Program-made: the position numbers and the translations under genes
DNA from: Symbiodinium natans
Lineage: Eukaryota > Sar > Dinophyceae > Suessiales > Symbiodiniaceae
Reading direction: 5' to 3'
Length of the DNA: 20,000 bases
Assembly (NCBI GenBank): GCA_905221605.1
Contig: CAJNDS010000851.1
Coordinates: 1 to 20,000, forward strand
Part shown: one piece after another, positions 1 through 9,088 of the stretch
Layout of the letters: each line of letters opens with the position of its first letter
How positions within the stretch are numbered: the first letter of the stretch is position 1
Notes under the pieces: generated by a model
Database searches by the model: none
Told to the model about the DNA's origin: nothing
Seen by the model: only the letters and a program-made list of their open reading frames with translations

Positions 1-85
1 CTACTGTACTACTGTACTACTGTACTACTGTACTACTGTACTACTGTACTACTGTACTACTGTACTACTGTACTACTGTACTACT
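1..85. repeat. 8-bp microsatellite, TACTACTG type
   Basis: Perfect tandem octamer; the single G of each unit falls at 6, 14, 22 ... 78, a strict 8-bp period. The array probably continues to the left of the window. It joins the next array without any shift of register, so both are one locus with two unit variants. No coding role is expected; reading frames across it give only low-complexity peptides. Confidence 0.95.
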
Positions 86-303
86 CTACTACTCTACTAC
101 TCTACTACTCTACTACTCTACTACTCTACTACTCTACTACTCTACTACTCTACTACTCTACTACTCTACTACTCTACTACTCTACTACTCTACTACTCTA
201 CTACTCTACTACTCTACTACTCTACTACTCTACTACTCTACTACTCTACTACTCTACTACTCTACTACTCTACTACTCTACTACTCTACTACTCTACTAC
301 TCT
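86..303. repeat. 8-bp microsatellite, TACTACTC type
   Basis: Continues the preceding octamer in exact phase, but from position 86 the diagnostic G is replaced by C in every unit (86, 94 ... 302). I see about 28 uninterrupted copies. A sharp, single-point variant switch with perfect phase suggests separate expansion of two unit variants in one array. Confidence 0.95.
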
Positions 304-317
304 ACTACTACTACTAC

Positions 318-394
<77 letters not shown>

Positions 395-733
395 GTACTA
401 CTACCACTACCACTACCACTACTGCTACTGCTAGTAATGCTACTGCTAGTACTGGTACTGCTGCTACTACAACTACAACGACAACTACTACTATTACTAC
501 AACTACAACTACAACTACTACTGCTATTACTACTACTACTACGACGACGACTACGACTTCTACTACTACTACTCCTACTACTACTACTACTACTACTACT
601 ACGACTACTACTACTACTACTTCTTCTACTACTACTACGACTGCTACTGCTACTGCTACTGCTACTGCTACTACTACTGCTACTACTGCTACTACTGCTA
701 CTACTGCTACTACTACTACTACTACTACTACCC

Positions 734-779
<46 letters not shown>

Positions 780-800
780 CACTACTGCTACTACTCCTCC
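303..800. repeat. Imperfect TAC/CTA trinucleotide repeat
   Basis: About 500 bp of ACT/CTA-type trinucleotide with substitutions giving local GCT, ACA, ACG and TTC runs (around 430-560 and 600-720). It extends the octamer array, which is itself two triplets plus a doublet. Purity falls towards the right, and the tract ends in mixed sequence near 800-815. Poly-Ser, poly-Val and poly-Leu frames on either strand are a product of the repeat and are not called as genes. Confidence 0.95.
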
Positions 801-930
801 CACTCCCTTCTACAACTACAATGCTTGAACACGACGGCGATAACGCAACTACCACTCTACTACTGCCAATGGTGACGCGACTGACAACACCACCTTACCA
901 CAAACAATAACCAGACAACCGCACAAGATT

Positions 931-1071
931 TTGACCTGGTTTGAACCTAGGTTCAAACCCAGGTTGAAACCTGGGTTTGAATCTGGGTCCAACCAAGGTT
1001 CGAACCCAGGTTCGAACCCGAAGCTGTGTTCGAACCGGTTCGAACCTGGTTGGAACCTGGTTCAGTTTCAA
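931..1071. repeat. GGTTCGAACC-type minisatellite
   Basis: A run of about ten near-palindromic decamers of the form GGTTCRAACC, spaced roughly 12-16 bp apart (for example around 949, 963, 998 and 1012). The same motif recurs at 2340-2510. The core matches the B-box consensus of RNA polymerase III genes (GWTCRANNC), but no A box, anticodon arm or acceptor pairing was found, so no tRNA is called. Confidence 0.8.
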
Positions 1072-1812
1072 ATAATGAAATCCGAAAAACAAAAATACAC
1101 AGTTTTTGGCAACCAAGCTGGTGGGGCTCAGGAGGCAACCTTCTCCAGAAAGAGATTAGAGAGGCGGTTGTGAATTTTTTGGAAAATACATCTTAAAATA
1201 AAGCAAGATTCAAGAGGGGTGGAACAAAATAAATCCCTTCTCTCTCCTTCATGGTCAAAGTCTTACTCTCTGGCTTCAAGTAATGAAATTCCAACTTCTC
1301 TTTTCCTCAAGGGGTTAACAAAGCAAGACAGGTTCCAACTCAAGGTTCAAACCTGAAGGCTTTGTGGGGCTGTTGCTACGGGTTGCGACACAGAAGCGCA
1401 GGCTGGAACAGCCTGTCACAGGCCACAGGAGAACCCATTGGGTTCGCTTGCAGAAATGTATGCTGGTGAGAAAGGGCCAGACAGCGCAATTCTTCTATGT
1501 GCCACGTTGACCAGAAAGTCAATGTGGGCGTGGAGAGCCAACCCTCGATTCCGACGGTGTGACTGTTGGCCATAGCGTCTCAGGCTGAAAGGCAGGTCAG
1601 AGGCGGTCTGGCAAGTGGCAGTGAATTTTACAGGCTGAAAAAAACAAAAATCAACATGTTCAAAATAACAAAACCCCGCCCAACGTGAAAACAAACAACT
1701 GACAGCATAAAACCCAAGTGCGGAAAGTTGGACGACCAGAACCGAAACACAAGCAATTCTGGCTTGCCAGAACAAGCTGTAGCATGCCTTCTTAATCTCT
1801 TGGTTTGATCTC
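1072..1812. other. No gene recognised
   Basis: Mixed-composition sequence with stops in all frames at ordinary spacing. The longest frame (minus strand, 1416-1775, 119 codons) shows no recognisable domain and no clear start context. A decamer CAGGCTGAAA occurs at 1581 and again at 1631. Nothing else can be supported. Confidence 0.5.
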
Positions 1813-1814
1813 CG

Positions 1815-1935
1815 AATACGAAATTACAAAGCCGGGCCTCCCCCAATACGAATTAATACTAAAACTAAATTACGAAGCCGGCCCCGTCCAAAAGCACAAG
1901 TGGTCCCGAAGACGAAATTACGCAGCCACCCTTCC
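1815..1935. repeat. Degenerate ~47-bp tandem repeat
   Basis: The string AAATTACRAAGCCGG-like recurs with starts at 1821, 1867 and 1915 (offsets 46 and 48), each copy followed by a C-rich stretch. At least three units, diverged. No coding signal. Confidence 0.6.
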
Positions 1936-2339
1936 CTCTCATTGTCTGCTCTCTTTTTTCGAATTTTAAAGGCAAAAAAACAAGGGGGGAATTTACATCA
2001 ATCTTATTTCACCAACTTTCTTGGGGGAGGAGCTCCCCTCCCAACCTCTCCACTAAAGACAAATTCCTTTTATCATTCTCTACTTTCTTCTTTTTCGAAT
2101 TATGACACAAAAATTCAAAAAACAACAAAAAACTGGGGGAATTTGGATAAATTCTTTCCAATTTTTCTCATGACGGCTTGTTAAGGAAGCTGTGGCTGTT
2201 GCTGCCCCTATCCGCTTTTTCTGCAGACGATCCAGTGCTTCTGGAAGTGCAGAAGTTCAGAAGCAGCACGGAAACCTTATTTGCCAATGGTTGAAAAAAT
2301 GAAACGGTTTTGGTGTCTCGTCGATCCGAGCATGGGTTT
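1936..2339. other. AT-rich intergenic sequence with a small inverted repeat
   Basis: No gene is seen. Positions 2021-2044 form a near-perfect palindrome centred on AGCT (TTGGGGGAGGAGCT against its partner, two mismatches). A phrase of the type GGGGGAATTT-GGAT/ACAT occurs twice, at about 1985 and 2136, which may be an old duplication. Confidence 0.5.
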
Positions 2340-2512
2340 TTGCAGGTTCGAACCCTGTTCAAACTTTTGGAGGGTTGAAGGGGGGTAGGAACATGTAACT
2401 CTCAGACTGAATTTGAACCTGGGGTTCGAACTCTTGGAACCCTGGTTCAACCCCACGTTAACATTGGAACCCAGGTCAACAGGTTCAAACTCCAGGATTC
2501 AAAGTTCAAACG
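2340..2512. repeat. Second GGTTCGAACC-type minisatellite cluster
   Basis: Dispersed GGTTCGAAC, GGTTCAAAC and TTGGAACCC motifs on both strands, the same family as 931-1071 but more diverged. Around 2342-2360 a T-arm-like stem-loop can be drawn (GCAGG, TTCGAAC, CCTGT), but no D arm or anticodon arm lies upstream, so a tRNA is not supported. Confidence 0.65.
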
Positions 2513-2915
2513 AAATTTAAGCATGTTGTCCAGAAGCGAGCAACTTTGTCATGCAACAGGATGCACTTGGTTGTCAGACCCTTGTGCCCTCGCGTGCTGG
2601 CGAAGCGCTTCAGCTTCCTTTCAACTCCCTTCGGGGTGAATTCAATTTGTGAGACCAATGTTTTACTTTGTGAATGCCGTGCATCACTTTCGACTGGCCT
2701 CAATCGCGCCCTGCAGCAGCGAGCCTGCCTCTCCCGCCCTGCAGCATGTTGGCAGCTCTGCAACAGCGAAGCACGCTTGGGGCGATTGCCAAGCTAGTAA
2801 GAGCGAGAACGCCAGGGTGCTGCCTGCGCAGGTCTCCTCACCAAACACAAAGTTCGAACATTGAAACCAAGCAACAGCTCAGCACTTGAAGAAGGCAGCA
2901 AAGTCGCATTCGACG
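2513..2915. other. Low-copy sequence, no gene recognised
   Basis: GC-moderate sequence with overlapping short frames in three phases between 2546 and 2889. None has a recognisable domain, and no repeat within the window matches it. Non-coding or long-decayed sequence is most likely. Confidence 0.45.
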
Positions 2916-3077
2916 CGAGATCGCGCAACTGAGGCTTGTGGGCTTTTGCGACCTGGGAGCAGCAGGGTGAGAAATCGCGAACCGGAAGCCTATGCGCCTT
3001 CAGGATCCGGCAGCAGCGCGGAAAGAGATCGCGAACCTGAAGGCTATGGGTTCTCCGGACCCGGGAGCAGTCCCAAT
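2916..3077 (+). repeat. 54-bp tandem repeat, three direct copies
   Basis: Three adjacent 54-bp units at 2916-2969, 2970-3023 and 3024-3077, each built around ATCGCGAACC...GAAGGCTATG...GGGAGCAGC. Because 54 is a multiple of three, one plus-strand frame reads as an 18-residue repeat with R-x-R-E-P-E and G-S-S positions kept. Whether this is or was coding cannot be told; no start, splice or stop context supports a gene, and inverted copies nearby argue for a mobile or satellite sequence. Confidence 0.75.
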
Positions 3078-3145
3078 TGCAAGGAAGCCACGTGTCCGAG
3101 AAGTCCGCCTCTTGGTCCCTGCAGCCCCTCTGCTACAGACTGGCC
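3048..3145. repeat. Direct repeat partner A of the 3317-3440 copy
   Basis: Begins GGGTTCTCCGGACCC, continues through TTGCAAGGAAGCC, AAGTCCGCCTCTTGG and CCTCTGCTACAGACTGGCC. The same ordered blocks reappear at 3317-3440, where an extra stretch of about 30 bp lies between the second and third block. This shows that a unit larger than 54 bp was duplicated. Confidence 0.75.
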
Positions 3146-3171
3146 GGCTCTGGGCCAAGTTTCAGGATTGT

Positions 3172-3302
3172 GGGTTGGTGCTTCCGGGTCGGGGGGGGTC
3201 CACAGCGTCAGGGTCGCGATTTTTGGCTGCGCTGCTCCCTGGTCTTGAGGGCCATGGGCTTCAAGTTCGCGATTTCTGTTCCTGCAGCTCCCAGGTCCAG
3301 AG
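3172..3302 (-). repeat. 54-bp repeat, inverted copies
   Basis: The reverse complement carries about two full units of the 54-bp repeat (3226-3279 and 3172-3225) plus part of another. The minus-strand frame again reads as an 18-residue periodic peptide (R-N-R-E-L-E-A-H-G-P). Orientation therefore flips between 3077 and 3172. Confidence 0.7.
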
Positions 3303-3316
3303 GTCTCGAGTTCGAT

Positions 3317-3440
3317 GGGTTCTCCGGACCCAATTCCAGTTGCAAGGAAGCCTACGTGCAGTCTCTGCAGCATCCCAGCTGCAGACTGCCGAAAAGTCCG
3401 CCTCTTGGCAGGTCCCTGCAGTCCTTCTGCTGCAGACTGC
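3317..3440. repeat. Direct repeat partner B of the 3048-3145 copy
   Basis: Starts GGGTTCTCCGGACCC and shares the ordered blocks of 3048-3145. It also contains an internal duplication: CTGCAG...CTGCAGACTGCC occurs at about 3366-3391 and again at about 3415-3440. It follows the inverted 54-bp units, so the local order is direct, inverted, direct. Confidence 0.7.
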
Positions 3441-3638
3441 CAAGCATAGTGGTGGTGGGTGGTGTTGGTTTGGTGATGGTGGTGGTATCGATGTGTGATG
3501 TTTTGGTTGAAGGTCATCTTAGAGCTTCGCTGATAATTGTTGATGAGTCCGCGTATGCGCCTTGGTGTACGACGAACTGGAGCCTTGATGCAAAGCTTCC
3601 GACGGACAGCCAATCAAGATGAGCCAAGCTTCAACAGG
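3441..3638. other. Short unclassified stretch
   Basis: A GGT-rich run at about 3448-3485, then unremarkable sequence up to the telomere-like tract. No gene or structured RNA recognised. Confidence 0.5.
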
Positions 3639-3710
3639 TTTAGGGCATGGGAAAAGGGTATAGGGTAAAGGGTATAGGGTAGAGGGTAAATAGGGTATAG
3701 GGTAAAGGTT
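3639..3710 (+). repeat. Degenerate telomere-like tract (TATAGGG variant)
   Basis: Tandem TATAGGG and TAAAGGG heptamers with one TTTAGGG at the left edge; G-rich strand is the plus strand. The same variant family appears in much larger amount at 6997-7275, on the other side of the large inverted repeat. Confidence 0.8.
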
Positions 3711-3905
3711 GCTTACGGCGTGGGCCTCTTTAATCAAGGGTCTCGGTTCGAGGCATTCTTGGGCTTCAAACTATTTACAACTATTTCCTTCTAATTCGGG
3801 TCGTTTTGCGAGCTCTGGTCGAGGGAGCACCTATTCCCCAGAACAGCCATGCCCCGCTAACATGTCCAGGCACTGTGATACTGCCATGGGGCTCGGTCGC
3901 GGAGA

Positions 3906-4050
3906 CAGATAGATATAGATATAGATATATATATATAGATATAGATATAGATATAGATATAGATATAGATATAGATGTAGATGTAGATGTAGATATATAT
4001 ATATATATATATGTAGATATATATATATATATATATTTCTATATATATAT
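3906..4050. repeat. TAGATA / TA / TAGATG microsatellites
   Basis: Compound simple repeat: AGATAT hexamers (3906-3975), GATGTA hexamers (about 3975-3993), then (TA)n with interruptions to about 4050. It abuts the outer end of the left inverted-repeat arm. The sequence outside the right arm (6735-6775) is CT-rich and then TA-rich, so the outer boundaries are blurred. Confidence 0.9.
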
Positions 4051-4280
4051 ATAGAGAAAGAGAGTTTAATTGCGAGAGATTATAAGAGGCAATGGATGCT
4101 TCCACGAGAAACTGTTGTTCGGCTGGAAAATCATTTCCCTGTGGAGGCTCCCAAGGAACGGTGATTGGTGAAGAGCCCACTTGTATAAATAGATATCCTC
4201 CTTAAAGGATTCGTTTTCTGCCATAATCATTGTGATGGTTTATGTGTAAACATAGATATACAGTTGTATATAGGTTGCTG

Positions 4281-4445
4281 AACCAAAACCCGGTTCCGCG
4301 CACAAGCTGATTTTCTATGTGAAAACAGGTTTGGTGTTGAGCCAAAAACCGGTTCCATAGAAGAACCAGTTTTCCCTGTGAAAACCAGTTTCGCGCAGTG
4401 ATTCAAAGGCGAAACCAGTTTTCCTGTGGAACCAGCTTTGGTTTA
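4281..4445. repeat. AAACCAGTTTTCC-type minisatellite inside the left arm
   Basis: Repeated motif of the form AAACC(A/G)GTT(T/C)(T/C) separated by CTGTGAAAA or CATAGAA blocks; about six units of 25-30 bp. The mirror copy lies at about 6343-6510 in the right arm. The many AACCGGTT-like cores make it locally self-complementary. Confidence 0.75.
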
Positions 4446-4519
4446 ACCAAGCTTGTTTTGTATTTGTGGGATTTGTATCCACCTACAAACCATTTCCAAA
4501 CAACTTTCTGGTACTCGCG

Positions 4520-4712
<193 letters not shown>

Positions 4713-4999
4713 TATATGTATATTTACGTTGGAAACACACACACAGGTATACATATGTATATATATATATAATATGTTGACAGGTTGTTTGTACCTTCAT
4801 CCTTGACAAAACAACCGATTTCAAACAAACGTGCTATTTGCATGCTTTACGCGAGGATATCTGTATATGTGTACTATATGTAAAAACTATGCATTTCGAC
4901 ATCTATATCTATATGCATAATAAGTGTGTGTATCTCTGGGCTTCTACAGATAGATACATACATGTATATATCTATATATCTATATATATATATAAAAAG

Positions 5000-5023
5000 C
5001 GAGAGAGAGAGAGAGAGCGAGAA
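5000..5023. repeat. GA microsatellite in left arm
   Basis: About 24 bp of (GA)n with one GC interruption. The matching (TC)n in the right arm (5768-5824) is more than twice as long. Confidence 0.9.
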
Positions 5024-5311
5024 AGATAAGGATGTTGTGCTTCCACCAGTGTTGATCCACTTTTGCTTAAGGCTTGCAGGACATCGAGAGCTTTGGGGGT
5101 GTTCATATTGAGGGTGTCGGGTATTTAGGGTTTCAGGCCATTGAAAATCCAGAGCAAGGGAATGCGGGTTTACGGCAGCCAGGATTTTAGGGCAAAAAAA
5201 CGTTGTTCGTAACCACCTTCGAGTCTGGGCAGTCTGGCTGATGAGTTTTGGGTATTGAAGGCCTCCGGGGCCCCCATGAGCCACCAAAAAAATCTCATCA
5301 GACAGACTTGA

Positions 5312-5348
5312 AAAGGGTGGTCGTTTTCGCTGAAAACGACCACCCTTT
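5312..5348. repeat. Hairpin at inner tip of left arm
   Basis: A perfect 16-bp stem, AAAGGGTGGTCGTTTT (5312-5327) with its complement at 5333-5348, and a 5-nt loop CGCTG. It sits at the inner end of the arm, so each arm ends in a small palindrome within the large one. Confidence 0.9.
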
Positions 5349-5362
5349 CAAGAAAAAAACAG

Positions 5363-5424
5363 CCTGTCTGGAGCCTTGGGATGGTCTGAACTTGTGCTTT
5401 CTCTGAGCAAAACGGGTTTGAAAA
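5363..5424. other. 62-bp spacer between inverted-repeat arms
   Basis: Non-palindromic loop between the two arms. The last paired bases outside it are 5362 and 5425, with one mismatch in the adjacent 14 bp. It contains no recognisable motif. Its presence means the palindrome is not a simple perfect fold-back. Confidence 0.85.
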
Positions 5425-5438
5425 CTGTTGTTTTCTTG

Positions 5439-5475
5439 AAAGGGCGGTCGTTTTCAGCGAAAACGACCACCCTTT
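5439..5475. repeat. Hairpin at inner tip of right arm
   Basis: Counterpart of 5312-5348: stem AAAGGGCGGTCGTTTT (5439-5454), loop CAGCG, complement 5460-5475. One stem position is a G-T type mismatch (GGGCGG against CCACCC), where the left-arm stem is perfect. Confidence 0.88.
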
Positions 5476-5767
5476 TCAAGTCTGTCTGATGAGATTTTAT
5501 TGGTGGCTCATGGGGGCCCCGAGGCCTTCAATACCCAAAACTCATCAGCCAGACTGTCCAAACTCGAAAAGGGTGGTTACGAACAACGTTTTTTGGCCCT
5601 AAAATCCTAACTGCCGTAAACCCGCATTCCCTTATTCTGGATTTTCATTGGCCTGAAACCCTAAATACCCGACACCCTCAATATGAACACCCCCAAAGCT
5701 CTCGATGTCCTGCAAGCCTTAAGCAAAAGTGGATCAACACTGGTGGAAGCACAACATCCTTATCTTT

Positions 5768-5771
5768 CTCG

Positions 5772-5824
<53 letters not shown>
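5768..5824. repeat. CT microsatellite in right arm
   Basis: About 57 bp of (TC)n with a few GC interruptions at its left and right ends. Mirror of the GA tract at 5000-5023. Confidence 0.95.
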
Positions 5825-5827
<3 letters not shown>

Positions 5828-6161
5828 TTATATAGATATAGATATATAGATATATACATGTATGTATCTATCTGTAGAAGCCCAGAGATACACACACTTA
5901 TTATGCATATAGATATAGATGTCGAAATGCATAGTTTTTACATATAGTACACATATACAGATATCCTCGCGTAAAGCATGCAAATAGCACGTTTGTTTGA
6001 AATCGGTTGTTTTGTCAAGGATGAAGGTACAAACAACCTGTCAACATGTAGAATCTCAGGCATGCACGGACATGTACATACACATACATATGTATATATA
6101 TATATACATATGTATACCTGTGTGTGTGTGTGTTTCCAACGTAAATATACATATACATTCT

Positions 6162-6183
6162 ACATCTACATCTACATCTACAC

Positions 6184-6232
<49 letters not shown>

Positions 6233-6233
6233 T

Positions 6234-6265
<32 letters not shown>
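6162..6265. repeat. TACATC / CACATA / CA / TA compound microsatellite
   Basis: TACATC (about 6162-6180), CACATA hexamers 6181-6222, interrupted (CA)n 6223-6250 and (TA)n to 6265. Mirror of 4520-4712 with the same motif order. Confidence 0.92.
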
Positions 6266-6775
6266 CGCGAGTACCAAAAAGCTGTTTGGAGATGGTTTGT
6301 AGCTGGATACAAATCCCACAAATACAAAACAAGCTTGGTTAAACCAAAGCTGGTTCCACAGGAAAACTGGTTTCGCCTTTGAATCACTGCACGAAACTGG
6401 TTTTCACAGGGAAAACTGGTTCTTCTAAGGAACCGGTTTTTGGCTCAACACCAAACCTGTTTTCACATAGAAAATCGGTTTGTGCGCGGAACCGGGTTTT
6501 GGTTCAGCAACCTATATACAACTGTATATCTATGTTTACACATGAACCATCACAATGATTATGGCAGAAAACGAATCTTTTAAGGAGGATATCTATTTAT
6601 ACAAGTGGACTCTTCACCAATCACCGTTCCTTGAATGAGGCTCCACAGGGAAATGGTTTTTCCTGCCGAACAACAGTTTCTCGTGGAAGCATTCATTGCC
6701 TCTTATAATCTCTCGCAATTAATCTCTCTCTCTCCCTCTCTCTCTCTCTTTTTCTATTCATATATATACAGATAC

Positions 6776-6996
6776 ACATTCTTATGTGGCTCAGTGGTGG
6801 ATGTGCAAAAGGCAAGGGGCGTCCCAAAAGCCTCTCAGAAGCCTTCAGGTCGCTTGATCTCGGTGCCAGGGCTTGAAGACAACTTCAGGGCCCCCCTTGA
6901 CCAGGCTCACTACAGACCAAATTGGTTGGAATTAGTTGGAGAAAGTTGTAAACAGTTTGGGAAGCCCTCTGCACCTACGACAGAGAAAGCCGTGAG
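6776..6996. other. Short unclassified stretch
   Basis: Mixed-composition sequence between the right arm and the telomere-like tract. A plus-strand frame crosses it but is built from repeat sequence on both sides, so it is not called. No recognised feature. Confidence 0.45.
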
Positions 6997-7275
6997 TAAG
7001 GTAAAGGGTTTAGGGGATAAGGGTTTAGGGTATAGGGGCATAGGGTATAGGGTATCGGGTATAGGGTATAGGGTATAGGGTATAAGGTATAGGGTATGGG
7101 GGAAAAAGGTACAGGGTACAGGGTATAAGGTATAGGGTATAGGGTATAGGGTATAGGGTATAGGGTTTGGGGTTTAGGGTTTAGGGTTTAGAGTTTAGGG
7201 TATCGGGTATAGGGCATAGGGTATAGGGTGTAGGGCTTAGGGTTTAGGGTTGAGGGTTTAGGGTTTAGGGTTCAG
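6997..7275 (+). repeat. Interstitial telomere-like array, TATAGGG and TTTAGGG
   Basis: About 280 bp of heptamers on the plus strand. TATAGGG dominates to about 7165, TTTAGGG is common after that, with TATCGGG, TACAGGG and CATAGGG variants throughout. The orientation is that of a right-hand chromosome end. Degeneracy indicates an old internal array rather than an active terminus. Confidence 0.9.
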
Positions 7276-8976
7276 CGTGTAGAGTAGATTCGAGTGTTCC
7301 CGGCCCTGGACGCTTTGTGTTGGCGCCTAATGCAACACTACAACATTTTTTGCGTGCCTTGCTTGGCCCAGCTTGAGGAGTTTGTGTGATATGCAAGTGG
7401 CATTTGAATTTGTTCGAAACATTCAGTTCAAGTTTTGGACAGAATCTGGCCTGAATGACATATTCATATGTTCTGCCCGACCACACGAACATATCCACCA
7501 AAGTGGCGAAGAGTAGTGCCAGATAGAAATGTTGGGATTAGTGACGGGTCTGAAGAAACTAGTGACGGTGCAAGGCTTGGCCAGGTGGAGAGAGAAGCGT
7601 CCATGCGATGCAATGCAACGTCTTTGTGCACAGCCTTCAAAACTTACCAAATGAAGTGAATATAACGATTATACAAGCTAGTTGTGCAGCATCTAAACGT
7701 TTTCATGATTGACTTGAGCAGGACGAGCAGCATGTGCATCGTAGTTTGTGTGCATTTTTCTATGTTTTGGGACATCCGCTTTTGTTCTCCACGATGTTGC
7801 ACCGCCTTGTTTCCATGTCGATGTTTGATGGTAATCCGCATTTTGTTGTCTCAACAGCAGGCGTAGATTTTCGGTTACCAAGCCTGTAAAGGGCTTTGTG
7901 GCCTGTAACCCGTGTATGGACCCTTGCATGGTATAGCATGCAATTTCATTGGAAATTGACAGGGAGGTATTGACAGTTTGACGCGCCTTGCTCGATGAAC
8001 ATGTCCTTTGCAAATGCCCAAGTGCGGGCCTCGGAACTTGCAATGCACGTGCCAATAGAGCCGTCGTCAGTGTTTCAAGTCAAAATTTCGCTTGGGCAGA
8101 TTCGCTCAGGTGCCCACGGAACGGCCTGACGCAGTGCCCGTACTTTCGCAGGATACAAGTGTTGCGTAACATGTCAGCCGAAGCTGGTTATGAGTTGTGT
8201 TGCAGGACAGTGATTGGTACTTCGATGTTCCCAATGAGCATTCCAACCAGGCTTTGCCCAGACTGATTGCTGCGGTGTCATGATATATTTAGGTGCCAGG
8301 CGCCAGGATGCCAAGGGACACGTTCGATCATGGTGCTTGATTTGTGTGAAGTGTTCCCATTTGTAGCGGCAAGGTAAAGCCCACGTCTCGCAGTTCACAT
8401 ATGTCTCGGCATCCTTTGCTGGTGCAAAAGCAGGCGGCACTTGAAAACATAACATGTGATGTTGCAGTGTTTCATGCGTGGACGCAGGGCTTGCGGTTTT
8501 TCACTTGGTAGGATTTCGTGGATCTCGATGCGTGCCGGTCTGAGCATGGAGCACAGAAGTCTCAATTCACTGTACGACAGAATGAGCATGGGGTCCTGAG
8601 TTTTGAGAGTTCCGCTTCAATGTGTCCAGGGCAACGAGAGTACAAGTTTCGTCTGCGTCAACAGGGAGGTCCACCCGCTTGGCGGTTTCGAGTCGTGCTG
8701 GTTGCCGAGTCACTGTCACAAGGTCTCATAAGACACATGACGGGACCGGACACATAGTTCCAGAAAGAACTCCAGGTTCAAGCTTTGCTGCAGCATGTCG
8801 CAATGTGACAGAAAAAATCCGCCACCATCTCAAGATGTTTGTTCTGGGATCGTATGGGCGTGGGCGAGACAAGATGAACCGAGCTTATGTTCTTATTTTG
8901 AACAGCATCTCCTTGGCGCGTAGCTATGGTGCGTGCGCTGCTGGCGCTCCTGTTTGGGCCTGGGTTGTTGTCCTCA
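7276..8976. other. 1.7-kb low-copy segment between telomeric arrays
   Basis: No repeats visible within it, balanced composition and short frames on both strands. A minus-strand frame at 8174-8455 (93 codons) contains ETYVNCETWAL, which faintly recalls the ETW motif after the thumb of LINE-type reverse transcriptases. No catalytic YADD-type box was found, so this is not called as a retroelement. It may be decayed coding DNA or single-copy intergenic DNA. Confidence 0.45.
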
Positions 8977-9088
8977 ACCCTAAACCCTAAACCCTAAACC
9001 CTAAACCCTAAACCCTAAACCCTAAACCCTAAACCCTAAACCCTAAACCCTAAACCCTTAAACCCTAAACCCTAAGCCCTAAACCCCA
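8977..9088 (-). repeat. Interstitial telomeric array, CCCTAAA
   Basis: About 15 nearly perfect CCCTAAA units, with one CCCTTAAA at about 9056 and decay at the right edge (CCCTAAG, CCCCAAA). The C-rich strand is on top, which is the orientation of a left-hand chromosome end. It is the cleanest telomeric tract in the window, so it is younger or was added in one event. Confidence 0.95.

Larger units (their letters stand above)
5425..6745 (-). repeat. Right arm of large inverted repeat
   Basis: Reverse complement of 4052-5362. Relative to the left arm it has an extra segment of about 40 bp near 6048-6086 (starting GTAGAATCTCAGGCATGC), a longer CT tract and a much shorter CA tract. The outer end, around 6735-6760, is CT-rich and then TA-rich, mirroring the left boundary only approximately. 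It contains no recognisable gene. Confidence 0.92.

Noticed and set aside
289-910. Poly-Ser, poly-Val and poly-Leu reading frames of 157-188 codons
   Set aside because: They are direct translations of the TAC trinucleotide tract in different frames, with no non-repetitive domain.
2342-2365. tRNA-like T arm (GCAGG-TTCGAAC-CCTGT)
   Set aside because: No D arm, anticodon arm or convincing acceptor stem upstream; the motif belongs to a minisatellite family.
6430-6450. Dinoflagellate spliced-leader-like string (TTTTTGGCTCAAC)
   Set aside because: Only about a dozen bases match the end of the leader, and it lies within the inverted-repeat minisatellite, where the mirrored copy also occurs.
6635-7078. 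147-codon plus-strand frame
   Set aside because: Formed from the end of the right repeat arm, a CT tract and telomere-like heptamers; no domain.
8174-8455. Minus-strand 93-codon frame with an ETYVNCETWAL phrase, faintly like a LINE reverse transcriptase
   Set aside because: Only one short motif resembles the family; no YADD-type catalytic box or endonuclease domain was found on either side.
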